Shown here: positions 1 to 11,554 of the stretch, one piece after another
Layout: every line of letters starts with the position of its first letter
Numbering within the stretch: position 1 is the first letter of the stretch
Assembly (NCBI RefSeq): GCF_051014445.1
Contig: NW_027488369.1
Coordinates: forward strand, 16,820,001 to 16,884,000
Source of the DNA: Colletes latitarsis
Taxonomy: Eukaryota; Arthropoda; Insecta; Hymenoptera; Colletidae
Direction of reading: 5' to 3'
DNA: 64,000 nt
Program-made: the position numbers and the translations under genes
The notes under the pieces: generated by a model
What the model saw: the letters and a program-made list of their open reading frames with translations, nothing else
Told to the model about the DNA's origin: nothing
Databases searched by the model: none

Positions 1-177
1 TCGCAACCAGGTATAATTGACTGTTTCGGTGTGGTACCGCATTGCTACGATGATCCAAGCCAGAAAAAGCCCAGGATCTGGCCAACATGAATGCGAAAAA
101 TGCGAAAGTACGCGCCAGATGAGGGCTAATCCCAGACCTAACCGAGACATAACCGGCGTTATCCTCTAAAATATTAA
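1..177 (+). repeat. First monomer in the window (177-bp variant)
   Basis: The unit runs from TCGCAACC at position 1 to just before the next TCGCAACC at 178. It belongs to the variant class with GCTACGATGATCC, where one extra base makes the monomer 177 bp instead of 176 bp. The same +1 class recurs near 740, 2150, 4090, 4800, 6030, 17810, 18170 and 19050. Since 176 leaves remainder 2 when divided by 3, such +1 variants change how reverse-strand frames join, which explains several unusually long chance open frames nearby. Confidence 0.9.
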
Positions 178-479
178 TCGCAACCAAGTTTAATTGACTG
201 TCTCGTTGTGGAACCACATTACTGCGGGATCCAAACCAGAAAAAACCCAGAATCTGGCCAACAAGTATGCGAAAAATGCGAAAGTACGATCCAGATGAGG
301 GCAAATCCCAGACCTAACCGAGACATAACCGGCGCTATCCTCTAAAATATTAATCGCAACCAGGTTTATTTGACTGTTTCGGTGTGGTAACGCATTACTA
401 CGTGATCCAAATCGGAAATAGCCCAGGATCTGGCCAACAAGTATGCGAAAAATGCGAAAGTACGAGCCAGATGAGGGCA

Positions 480-2498
480 AATCCCAGACCTAACCGAGAC
501 ATAACCTGCGTTATCCTCTAAAATATTAATCGCAACCAGGTTTATTTGACTGTTTCGGTGTGGTAACGCATTACTACGTGATCCAAACCAGATAAAGCCC
601 AGGATCTGGCCAACAAGTATGTGAAAAATGTGAAGTTTCGAGCCAGATGAGGGCAAATATCAGACCTAACCCAGACAAAGCCGGTGTTATCCCCTAAAAT
701 ATTAACCGCAACCAGGTATAATTGACTGTTTCGGTGTGGTACCGCATTGCTACGATGATCCAAGCCACAAAAAACCCAGGATCTGGCCAACAGGTATGCG
801 AAAAATGCGAAAGTACGATCCAGATGAGGGCAAATCCCAGACCTAACCGAGACATAACCGGCGTTATCCTCTAAAATATTATTCGCAACCAGGTGTAATT
901 GACTGTTTCGGTATGGTACCACATTACTACGTGGTCCAAGCCAGCAAAAGGCCAGGATCTGGCCAACATGAATGCGAAAAATGCGAAAGTACGCGCCAGA
1001 TGAGGGCTAATCCCAGACCTAACCGAGACACAACCGGCGTTATCCACTAAAATATTAATCGCAACCAGGTTTAATTGACTGTTTCGGTGTGGTACCACAT
1101 TACTACGTGGTCCAAGCCAGAAAAAGGCCAGGATCTGGCCAACAAGTATGCGAAAAACGCGAAAGTACGAGCCAGATGAGGACAAATCCCAGACCTACAC
1201 GAGACATAACCAGCGCTATCCTCTAAAATATTAATCGCAACCAGTTTCATTGACTGCTTCGGTGTGGAACCTCATTACTACGGGATCCAAAACAGAAAAA
1301 ACCCAGGATCTGGCCAACAAGTAGGCGAAAAACGCGAAAGTATGTGCCAGATGAGGGCTAATCCCAGACCTAACCGAGACATAACCGGCGTTATCCTCTA
1401 AAATATTAATCGCAACCAGGTATAATTGACTGTTTCAGTGTGGTACCACATTACTACGTGATCCAAACCAGAAAAAGGCCATGATCTGGCCAACAAGTAT
1501 GCGAAAAATGCGAAAGTACGAGCCAGATGAGGGCAAATCCCAGACCTAACCGAGACATAACCGGCGTTATCCTCTAAAATATTATTCGCAACCAGGTGTA
1601 ATTGACTGTTTCGGTGTGGTACCACATTACTACGTGGTCCTAGCCAGAAAAAGCCCAGGATCTGGCCAACATGAATGCGAAAAATGCGAAAGTACGCGCC
1701 AGATGAGGGCTAATCCCAGAACTAACCGAGACATAACCGGCGTTATCCTCTAAAATATTAATCGCAACCAGGTATAATTGACTGTTTCGGTGTGGAACCA
1801 CATTACAACGTGATCCAAACCAGAAAAGGGCCAGGGTCTGGCCAACATGAATGCGAAAAATGCGAAAGAACGAGCCAGATGAGGGCAAATCCCAGACCTA
1901 ACCGAGACATAACCGGCGTTATCCTCTAAAATATTAATCGCAACCAGGTTTATTTGACTGTTTCGGTGTGGTAACGCATTACTACGTGATCCAAACCAGA
2001 TAAAGCCCAGGATCTGGCCAACAAGTATGTGAAAAATGTGAAAGTTCGAGCCAGATGAGGGCAAATACCAGACCTAACCCAGACAAAACCGGCGTTATCC
2101 CCTAAAATATTAACCGCAACGAGGTATAATTGACTGTTTCGGTGTGGTACCGCATTGCTACGATGATCCAAGCCAGAAAAAACCCAGGATCTGGCCAACA
2201 AGTATGCGAAAAATGCGAAAGTACGATCCAGATGAGGGCAAATCCCAGACCTAACCGAGACATAACCGGCGTTATCCTCTAAAATATTATTCGCAACCAG
2301 GTGTAATTGACTGTTTCGGTGTGGTACCACATTACTACGTGGTCCAAGCCAGAAAAAGCCCAGGATCTGGCCAACATGAATGCGAAAAATGCGAATGTAC
2401 GCGCCAGATGAGGGCTAATCCCAGACCTAAACGAGACATAACCGGCGTTATCCTCTAAAATATTAATCGCAACCAGGTTTAATTGACTGTTTCGTTGT
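480..2498 (+). repeat. 8-mer spaced duplication (1408 bp) in the heterogeneous 1-4 kb segment
   Basis: The segment at about 480-1090 recurs at about 1888-2498, exactly 1408 bp (8 x 176) later. Both copies share TTTATTTGACTG, a GTGAAAAATGTGAA variant of the double GCGAAA block, an ATTAACCGCAACC variant and the GCTACGATGATCC 177-bp monomer. The same linked variants appear again at about 17.95-18.6 kb, so this small haplotype of monomers exists at three places in the window. The remainder of 1-4050 is satellite monomers with many private substitutions and no clear short-period HOR by eye. Confidence 0.75.
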
Positions 2499-4050
2499 GG
2501 AACCACATTACTGCGGGATCCAAACCAGAAAAAACCCAGGATCTGGCCAACAAGTATGCGAAAAATGCGAAAGTACGATCCAGAGGAGGGCAAATCCCAG
2601 ACCTAACCGAGACATAACCGGCGCTATCCTCTAAAATATTAATCGCAACCAGGTTTAATTGACTGTTTCGGTGTGGTACTGCATTACTACGTGATCCAAA
2701 CCAGAAAAAGCCCAGGATCTGGCCAACAAGAATGCGAAAAATGCGAAAGTACGCGCCAGATGAGGGCAAATGCCAGACCTAACCGAGACATAACCGGCGT
2801 TATCCTCTAGAATATTAATCGCAACCAGGTTTAATTGACTGTTTCGTTGTGGAACCACATTACTGCGGGATCCAAACCAGAAAAAACCCAGGATCTGGCC
2901 AACATGTATGCGAAAAATGCGAAAGTACGATCCAGATGAGGGCAAATCCCAGACCTAACCGAGACATAACCGGCGTTATCCTCTAAAATATTAATCGCAA
3001 CCAGGTTTATTTGACTGTTTCGGTGTGGTAACGCATTACTACGTGATCCATACCAGATAAAGCCCAGGATCTGGCCAACAAGTATGTGAAAAATGTGAAA
3101 GTTCGAGCCAGATGAGGACAAATCCCAGACCTACCCGAGACATAACCGCCGTTATCCTCTAAAATATTAATCTCAACCAGGTTTGATTGACTGTTTCGTT
3201 GTGGAACCACATTACAACGGGATCCAAACCAGACAAAACCCAGGATCTGGCCAACAAAAATGCGAAAAATGCGAAAGTACGAGCCAGATGAGGGAAAATC
3301 CCAGACCTAACCGAGACATAACCGGCGCTATCCTCTAAAATATTAATCGCAACCAGGTTTAATTGACTGTTTCGGTGTGGTACTGCATTACTACGTGATC
3401 CAAACCAGAAAAAGCCTAGGATCTGGCCAACAAGTATGCGAAAAACGCGAATGTATGAGCCAGATGATTGCAAATACCAGAACTAACTCAGACATAACCA
3501 GCGTTATCCTCTAAACTATTAATCGCAACCAGTTTAATTGACTGTTTCGGTGTGGAACCTCATTACTACGTGATCCAAACCAGATAAAGCCCAGGATCTG
3601 GCCAACAAGTATGAGAAAAATGCGAAAGTTCGAGCCAGATGGTGGCAAATCCCAGACCTAACCGGGACATAAACAGCGTTATCCTCTAAAATATTAATAG
3701 CAACCAGGATTAATTGACTGTTTCCATGTTGTACCGCATTACGACGTGATCCAAACCAGAAAGAGGCCAGGATCTGGCCAACAAATATGCGAAAAATGCG
3801 AAAGTTCGAGCCAGATGTGGGCAAATCCCAGACCTACTCGAGACATAACCGGCGTTATCCTCTAAAACATTAATCGCAACCAGGTTTAATTGACTGTTTC
3901 AGTGTGGTACCACATTACCACGTGATCGAAACCAGAAAAAGCACAGGATCTGGCCAACAAGTATGCGAAAAACGCGAATGTATGAGCCAGATGATTGCAA
4001 ATACCAGAACTAACTCGGACATAACCGGCGTTATCCCCTAAAATATTAAT

Positions 4051-5460
4051 CGCAACCAGGTATAATTGACTGTTTCGGTGTGGTACCGCATTGCTACGAT
4101 GATCCAAACCAGAAAGAGGCCAGGATCAGGCCAACAAGTATGCGAAAAATGCGAAAGTATAAGCCAGATGATTGCAAATACCAGAACTAACCCAGACATA
4201 ACCAGCGTTATCCTCTAAAATATTAATCGCAACCAGGTTTAATTGACTGTCTCGGTGTTGTACCGCATTAATACGTGATCCAAACCAGAAAGAGGTCAGG
4301 ATCTGGCCAACAAGAATGCGAAAAAAGCGAAAGTACGAGCCAGATGTGGGCAAATCCCAGACCTACCCGAGACATAACCGGCGTTATCCTCTAAAATATT
4401 AATCTGAACCAGGTTTAATTGACTGTTTCGTTGTGGAACCACATTACTACGGGATCCAAACCAGACAAAACCCAGGATCTGGCCAACAAGTATGCGAAAA
4501 ATGCGAAAGTATGAGCCAGATGATTGCAAATACCAGAACTTACCCAGACATAACCAGAGTTATCCTCTAAAATATTAATCGCAACCAGGTTTAATTGACT
4601 GTTTCGGTGTGGTACTGCATTAGTACGTGATCCAAACCAGAAAAAGCCCAGGATCTGGCCAACAAGAATGCGAAAAATGCGAAAGTATGCGCCAGATGAG
4701 GGCAAGTACCAGACCTAACCGAGACATAACCGGCGTTAGCATCTAAAATATTAATCGCAACCAGGTATAATTGACTGTTTCGGTGTGGTACCGCATTGCT
4801 ACGATGATCCAAACCAGAAAGAGGCCAGGATCAGGCCAACAAGTATGCGAAAAATGCGAAAGTATAAGCCAGATGATTGCAAATACCAGAACTAACCCAG
4901 ACATAACCAGCGTTATCCTCTAAAATATTAATCGCAACCAGGTTTAATTGACTGTCTCGGTGTTGTACCGCATTAATACGTGATCCAAACCAGAAAGAGG
5001 ACAGGATCTGGCCAACAAGAATGCGAAAAAAGCGAAAGTACAAGCCAGATGTGGGCAAATCCCAGACCTACCCGAGACATAACCGGCGTTATCCTCTAAA
5101 ATATTAATCTGAACCAGGTTTAATTGACTGTTTCGTTGTGGAACCACATTACTACGGGATCCAAACCAGACAAAACCCAGGATCTGGCCAACAAGTATGC
5201 GAAAAATGCGGAAGTATGAGCCAGATGATTGCAAATACCAGAACTAACCCAGACATAACCAGAGTTATCCTCTAAAATATTAATCGCAACCAGGTTTAAT
5301 TGACTGTTTCGGTGTGGTACTGCATTAGTACGTGATCCAAACCAGAAAAAGCCCAGGATCTGGCCAACAAGAATGCGAAAAATGCGAAAGTATGCGCCAG
5401 ATGAGGGCAAGTACCAGACCTAACCGAGACATAACCGGCGTTATCCTCTAAAATATTAAT
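4051..5460 (+). repeat. Tandem pair of a 705-bp 4-mer HOR
   Basis: Copy 1 is 4051-4755 and copy 2 is 4756-5460. The period is 4 x 176 + 1 because one monomer is the 177-bp GCTACGATGATCC variant. Shared diagnostic variants include GGCCAGGATCAGGCC, AATCTGAACCAGG, CATTAATACGTG and CAGAGTTATCC. The copies differ at only a handful of sites, for example GAGGTCAGG versus GAGGACAGG and GTTAGCATC versus GTTATCCTC at the copy end. The adjacency and low divergence indicate a recent local duplication. Confidence 0.9.
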
Positions 5461-6302
5461 CGCAACCAGGTTTAATTGACTGTTTCGTTGTGGAACCACA
5501 TTACTGCGGGATCCAAACCAGAAAAAACCCAGGATCTGGCCAACAAGTATGCGAAAAATGCGAAAGAACGATCCAGATGAGGGCAAATCCCAGACCTAAC
5601 CGAGACGTCACCGGCGTTAGCCTCTAAAATATTAATCGCAACCAGGTTCAATTGACTGTTTCGGTGTGGAACCACATTACTACGTGATCCAAACCAGAAA
5701 AAGGCCAGGATCTGGCCAACAAGTATGCGAAAAACGTGAAAGTACGAGTCAGATGAGCACAAATCCCAGACCTACCCGAGACATAACCGGCGTTATCCTC
5801 TAAAATATTAATCGCAAGCAGTTTAATTGACTGTATCGGTGTGGATCCTCATTACTACGTGATCCAAACCAGATAAAGCCCAGGATCTGGCCAACAAGTA
5901 TGAGAAAAATGCGAAAGTTCGAGCCAGATGTGGGCAAGTACCAGACCTAACCCAGACAAAACCGGCGTTAACCCCTAAAATATTAATCGCAACCAGGTAT
6001 AATTGACTGTTTCGGTGTGGTACCGCATTGCTACGACGATCCAAACCAAAAAGAGGCCAGGATCTGGCCAACAAGTATGCGAAAATTGCGAAAGAACGAT
6101 CCAGATGAGGGCAAATCCCAGACCTAACCGAGACATAACCGGCGTTAGCATCTAAAATATTAATCGCAACCAGGTTTAATTGACTGTTTCGGTGTGGTAC
6201 CGCATTACTACGTGATCCAAACCAGAAAAATCCCAGGATCGGGCCAACAAGAATGCGAGAAACGCGAAAGTACGAGCCACATGAGGGAAAATCCCAGACC
6301 TA
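5461..6302 (+). repeat. Unduplicated satellite monomers between two local HOR pairs
   Basis: This stretch holds about five monomers with mixed variant combinations, including a CCGAGACGTCACCGG private variant near 5605 and a GGTACCGC, CTACGACGATCC monomer near 6020. I see no tandem partner inside the stretch and no non-satellite sequence. Confidence 0.7.
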
Positions 6303-7006
6303 ACCCAGACATAACCGGCGTTATCCGCTAAAATATTAATCGCAACCAGGTTTAATTGACTGTTTCGTTGTGGACCCACATTACTACGGGATCCAAACCA
6401 GAAAGAACCCAGGATCTGGCCAACAAGTATGCGAAAAATGCGAAAGAACGATCCAGATGAGGGCAAATCCCAGACCTAACCGAGACATAACCGGCGTTAG
6501 CATCTAAAATATTAATCGCAACCAGGTTCAATTGACTGTTTCGGTGTGGAACCACATTACTACGGGATCCAAACCAGAAAAAACCCAGGATCTGGCCAAC
6601 AACTATGAGAAAAACGCGAAAGTATGAGCCAGATGATTGCAAATACCAGAACTATCCCAGACATAACCGGCGTTATCCGCTAAAATATTAATCGCAACCA
6701 GGTTTAATTGACTGTTTCGTTGTGGACCCACATTACTACGGGCTCCAAACCAGAAAGAACCCAGGATCTGGCCAACAAGTATGCGAAAAATGCGAAAGAA
6801 CGATCCAGATGAGGGCAAATCCCAGACCTAACCGAGACATAACCGGCGTTAGCCTCTGAAATATTAATCGCAACCAGGTTCAATTGACTGTTTCGGTGTG
6901 GAACCACATTACTACGGGATCCAAACCAGAAAAAACCCAGGATCTGGCCAACAACTACGAGAAAAACGCGAAAGTATGAGCCAGATGATTGCAAATACCA
7001 GAACTA
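6303..7006 (+). repeat. Tandem pair of a 352-bp dimer
   Basis: Copy 1 is about 6303-6654 and copy 2 about 6655-7006. The dimer consists of a GTTGTGGACCCACATT monomer followed by a monomer with GGTTCAATTGACTG and GCCAACAACTA(T/C)GAG. Only copy 2 carries CTCTGAAATATT in place of CTCTAAAATATT. The same dimer recurs near 7.9-8.2, 10.35-10.7, 11.95-12.3, 14.4-14.75, 15.8-16.15, 17.4-17.75, 22.1-22.5, 23.9-24.2 and 30.55-30.9 kb, where it is a stable building block of larger HORs. Confidence 0.85.
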
Positions 7007-7517
7007 TCCCAGGCATAACCAGAGTTATCCTCTAAAATATTAATCGTAACCAGGTTTATTTGACTGTTTCGGTGTGGTACCACATTACTACGTGGTCCAA
7101 GCCAGAAAAAGGCCAGGATCTGGCCAACAAGAATGCGAAAAATGCGAAAGTACGCGCCAGATGAGGGCAAATACCAGACCTAACCGAGACATTACCGGCA
7201 TTATCCTCTAAAATATTAATCGCAACCAGATTTAATTGACTGTTTCGGTGTGGAACCTCATTACTACGTGATCCAAACCAGATAAAGCCCAGGAGCTGGC
7301 CAACAAGTATGAGAAAAATGCGAAAGTTCGAGCCAGATGAGGGCAAGTACCAGACCTAACCCAGACAAAACCGGCGTTATCCCCTAAAATATTAATCGCA
7401 ACCAGGTATAATTGACTGTTTCGGTGTGGAACCTCATTACTACGTGATCCAAACCAGATAAAGCCCAGGATCTGGCCAACATGTATAAGAAAAATGCGAA
7501 AGTTCGAGCCAGATGGG
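7007..7517 (+). repeat. Transitional monomers leading into the 23-mer HOR
   Basis: About three monomers. They carry GGAACCTCATT with GATAAAGCCC variants that recur in the interior of the 23-mer repeat (for example 9.70-9.95 and 13.75-14.0 kb). Variants AACCAGATTTAATT and AGGAGCTGGCC are seen here. Nothing other than satellite is present. Confidence 0.7.
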
Positions 7518-7878
7518 GGCAAATCCCAGACCAAACCGAGACATAACCGGCGTTATCCTCTAAAATATTAATCGCAACCAGGTTTAATTGACTGTTTCGG
7601 TGTGGTACCGCATTACTACGTGATCCAAACCAGAAAAAGGCCATGATCTGGCCATCAAGTATGCGAAAAATGCGAAAGTGTGAGCCAGATGATTGCAAAT
7701 ACCAGAACTATGCCTGACATTACCAGCGTTATCCTCTAAAATACGAATCGGAACATGCTTTTAATGACTGTTTCAGTGTGGTAACACATTACTACGAGAT
7801 CCAAACCAGAAAAATCCCAGGATCGGGCCAACAAGAATGCGAGAAACGCGAAAGTACGAGCCACATGAGGGAAAATCC

Positions 7879-7888
7879 CAGACATAAC
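7879..7888 (+). repeat. 11-bp deletion junction (marker variant)
   Basis: Here CCCAGAC is followed directly by ATAACC, whereas sister copies read CCCAGAC, then CTAACCCAGAC, then ATAACC. The lost 11 bp lie between two CCCAGAC direct repeats, as expected for a slippage or microhomology deletion. The same junction occurs near 22125, 23872 and 30533, while the equivalent positions near 10340, 11924, 14388, 15796 and 17380 retain the 11 bp. Confidence 0.9.
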
Positions 7889-8452
7889 CGGCGTTATCCG
7901 CTAAAATATTAATCGCAACCAGGTTTAATTGACTGTTTCGTTGTGGACCCACATTACTACGGGCTCCAAACCAGAAAGAACCCAGGATCTGGCCAACAAG
8001 TATGCGAAAAATGCGAAAGAACGATCCAGATGAGGGCAAATCCCAGACCTAACCGAGACATAACCGGCGTTAGCCTCTGAAATATTAATCGCAACCAGGT
8101 TCAATTGACTGTTTCGGTGTGGAACCACATTACTACGGGATCCAAACCAGAAAAAACCCAGGATCTGGCCAACAACTATGAGAAAAACGCGAAAGTATGA
8201 GCCAGATGATTGCAAATACCAGAACTATCCCAGGCATAACCAGAGTTATCCTCTAAAATATTAATCGTAACCAGGTTTATTTGACTGTTTCGGTGTGGTA
8301 CCACATTACTACGTGGTCCAAGCCAGAAAAAGGCCAGGATCTGGCCAACAAGAATGCGAAAAATGCGAAAGTACGCGCCAGATGAGGGCAAATACCAGAC
8401 CTAACCGAGACATTACCGGCATTATCCTCTAAAATATTAATCGCAACCAGAT

Positions 8453-9156
8453 TTAATTGACTGTTTCGGTGTGGTACCGCATTACTACGTGATCCAAACC
8501 AGAAAAAGCCCAGGATCTGGCCAACAAGTATGCGACAAACGCGAAAGTATATGCCAGATGATTGCAAATACCAGAACTAACCCAGACATAACCGGCGTTA
8601 TCCCCTAAAATATTAATAGCAACCAGGTTTAATTGACTGTTTCCATGTTGTACCGCATTACGACGTGATCCAAACCAGAAAGAGGCCAGGATCTGGCCAA
8701 CAAATATGCGAAAAATGCGAAAGTTCGAGCCAGATGTGGGCAAATCCCAGACCTACCCGAGACATAACCGGCGTTATCCTCTAAAATATTAATCGCAACC
8801 AGATTTAATTGACTGTTTCGGTGTGGTACCGCATTACTACGTGATCCAAACCAGAAAAAGCCCAGGATCTGGCCAACAAGTATGCGACAAACGCGAAAGT
8901 ATATGCCAGATGATTGCAAATACCAGAACTAACCCAGACATAACCGGCGTTATCCCCTAAAATATTAATAGCAACCAGGTTTAATTGACTGTTTCCATGT
9001 TGTACCGCATTACGACGTGATCCAAACCAGAAAGAGGCCAGGATCTGGCCAACAAATATGCGAAAAATGCGAAAGTTCGAGCCAGATGTGGGCAAATCCC
9101 AGACCTACCCGAGACATAACCGGCGTTATCCTCTAAAATATTAATCGCAACCAGGT
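8453..9156 (+). repeat. 352-bp dimer in tandem inside 23-mer copy 1
   Basis: Two adjacent, nearly identical dimers start at about 8453 and 8805. Each joins a GGTACCGCATT / GCGACAAACGCG / GTATATGCC monomer to a TTTCCATGTTGTACC / CATTACGACGTG monomer. The pair is carried unchanged into copy 2 at about 12501-13204, so the dimer duplication is older than the 23-mer duplication. Confidence 0.88.
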
Positions 9157-11362
9157 TTAATTGACTGCTTCAGTGTGGTTCCACATTACTACGTGATCCA
9201 AACCAGAAAAAGCCCAGGATCTGGCCAACAAGTATGCGAAAAACGCGAATGTATGAGCCAGATGATTGCAAATACCAGAACTAACTCGGACATAACCAGC
9301 GTTATCCTCTAAAATACTGATCGGAACCAGCTTCCATTGACTGCTTCAGTGTGGTACCCCATTACTACGTGATCCAAACCAGAAAAAGGCCAGGATCTGG
9401 CCAATAAGTATGCGAAAAACTCGGAAGTATGTGCCAGATGATAGCTAATACCAGAACTAACCCAGACATAACCAGCGTTATCCTCTAAAATATTAATCGC
9501 AACCAGGTTTAATTGACTGTTTCGGTGTTGTACCGCATTAATACGTGATCCAAACCAGAAAAAACCCAGGATCTGGCCAACAACTATGAGAAAAACGCGA
9601 AAGTATGAGCCAGATGATTGCAAATACCAGAACTAACCGAGACATAATCGGCGTTATCCTCTAAAATATTAATCGCAACCAGGTTCAATTGACTGTTTCG
9701 GTGTGGAACCTCATTACTACGTGATCCAAACCAGATAAAGCCCAGGATCTGGCCAACAAGTATGAGAAAAATGCGAAAGTTCGAGCCAGATGAGGGCAAG
9801 TACCAGACCTAACCCAGACAAAACCGGCGTTATCCCCTAAAATATTAATCGCAACCAGGTATAATTGACTGTTTCGGTGTGGAACCTCATTACTACGTGA
9901 TCCAAACCAGATAAAGCCCAGGATCTGGCCAACAAGTATAAGAAAAATGCGAAAGTTCGAGCCAGATGGGGGCAAATCCCAGACCAAACCGAGACATAAC
10001 CGGCGTTATCCTCTAAAATATTAATCGCAACCAGGTTTAATTGACTGTTTCGGTGTGGTACCGCATTACTACGTGATCCAAACCAGAAAAAGGCCATGAT
10101 CTGGCCATCAAGTATGCGAAAAATGCGAAAGTATGAGCCAGATGATTGCAAATACCAGAACTATGCCTGACATTACCAGCGTTATCCTCTAAAATACGAA
10201 TCGGAACATGCTTTTAATGACTGTTTCAGTGTGGTAACACATTACTACGAGATCCAAACCAGAAAAATCCCAGGATCGGGCCAACAAGAATGCGAGAAAC
10301 GCGAAAGTACGAGCCACATGAGGGAAAATCCCAGACCTAACCCAGACATAACCGGCGTTATCCGCTAAAATATTAATCGCAACCAGGTTTAATTGACTGT
10401 TTCGTTGTGGACCCACATTACTACGGGCTCCAAACCAGAAAGAACCCAGGATCTGGCCAACAAGTATGCGAAAAATGCGAAAGAACGATCCAGATGAGGG
10501 CAAATCCCAGACCTAACCGAGACATAACCGGCGTTAGCCTCTGAAATATTAATCGCAACCAGGTTCAATTGACTGTTTCGGTGTGGAACCACATTACTAC
10601 GGGATCCAAGCCAGAAAAAACCCAGGATCTGGCCAACAACTATGAGAAAAACGCGAAAGTATGAGCCAGATGATTGCAAATACCAGAACTATCCCAGGCA
10701 TAACCAGCGTTATCCTCTAAAATATTAATCGCAACCAGGTTTATTTGACTGTTTCGGTGTGGTACCACATTACTACGTGGTCCAAGCCAGAAAAAGGCCA
10801 GGATCTGGCCAACAACAATGCGAAAAATGCGAAAGTACGCGCCAGATGAGGGCAAATACCAGACCTAACCGAGACATTACCGGCATTATCCTCTAAAATA
10901 TTAATCGCAACCAGATTTAATTGACTGTTTCGGTGTGGTACCGCATTACTACGTGATCCAAACCAGAAAAAGCCCAGGATCTGGCCAACAAGTATGCGAC
11001 AAACGCGAAAGTATATGCCAGATGATTGCAAATACCAGAACTAACCCAGACATAACCGGCGTTATATCCTAAAATATTAATCGCAACCAGGTATAATTGA
11101 CTGTTTCAGTGTGGTACCACATTACTACGTGATCCAAACCAGAAAAGGGCCAGGGTCTGGCCAACAAGTATGCGAAAAATACGAAAGTCCGAGCCAGATG
11201 TGGGGAAATACCAGAACTAACCGAGACATAATCGGCGTTATCCTCTAAAATATTACTCGCAACCAGGTTCAATTGACTGTTTCGGTGTGGAACCTCATTA
11301 CTACGTGATCCAAACCAGATAAAGCCCAGGATCTGGCCAACAAGTATGAGAAAAATGCGAAA

Positions 11363-11554
11363 GTATGAGCCAGATGATTGCAAATACCAGAACTATCCCA
11401 GGCATAACCAGAGTTATCCTCTAAAATATTAATCGTAACCAGGTTTATTTGACTGTTTCGGTGTGGTACCACATTACTACGTGGTCCAAGCCAGAAAAAG
11501 GCCAGGATCTGGCCAACAAGAATGCGAAAAATGCGAAAGTACGCGCCAGATGAG
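11363..11554 (+). repeat. Junction segment between the two 23-mer copies
   Basis: This roughly one-monomer stretch does not align with the homologous position at 15411 but resembles monomers near 7.05 and 8.25 kb (CCCAGGCATAACCAGAG, AATCGTAACC, TTTATTTGACTG). Its position suggests it marks where the exchange that produced the second 23-mer copy occurred. Confidence 0.65.

Larger units (their letters stand above)
7518..11362 (+). repeat. 23-mer HOR, copy 1 (period 4048 bp)
   Basis: Sequence from about 7518 to 11362 recurs downstream with an offset of 4037 bp before position 7884 and 4048 bp (23 x 176) after it. The 11-bp difference is a deletion in this copy at 7883/7884. The unit contains the TACGAATCGGAACATGC monomer twice (7742 and 10195), the CTCTGAAATATT monomer (near 8070 and 10534), a 352-bp dimer repeated at about 8453-9150, and a TACTGATCGG monomer near 9317. 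Few substitutions separate it from copy 2 by eye. Confidence 0.92.

Noticed and set aside
40..60. TTGACTG followed by TA-rich elements as a bacterial promoter
   Set aside because: TTGACTG occurs in nearly every monomer because the satellite is repetitive. Nothing suggests a bacterial context or genes to transcribe.
2490..2520. TTTCGTTGTGGAACCAC as a CENP-B box
   Set aside because: It begins like the box (TTCGTTG) but the required A and CGGG positions do not line up, so the core pattern is not met. The CGGG further downstream is too distant.
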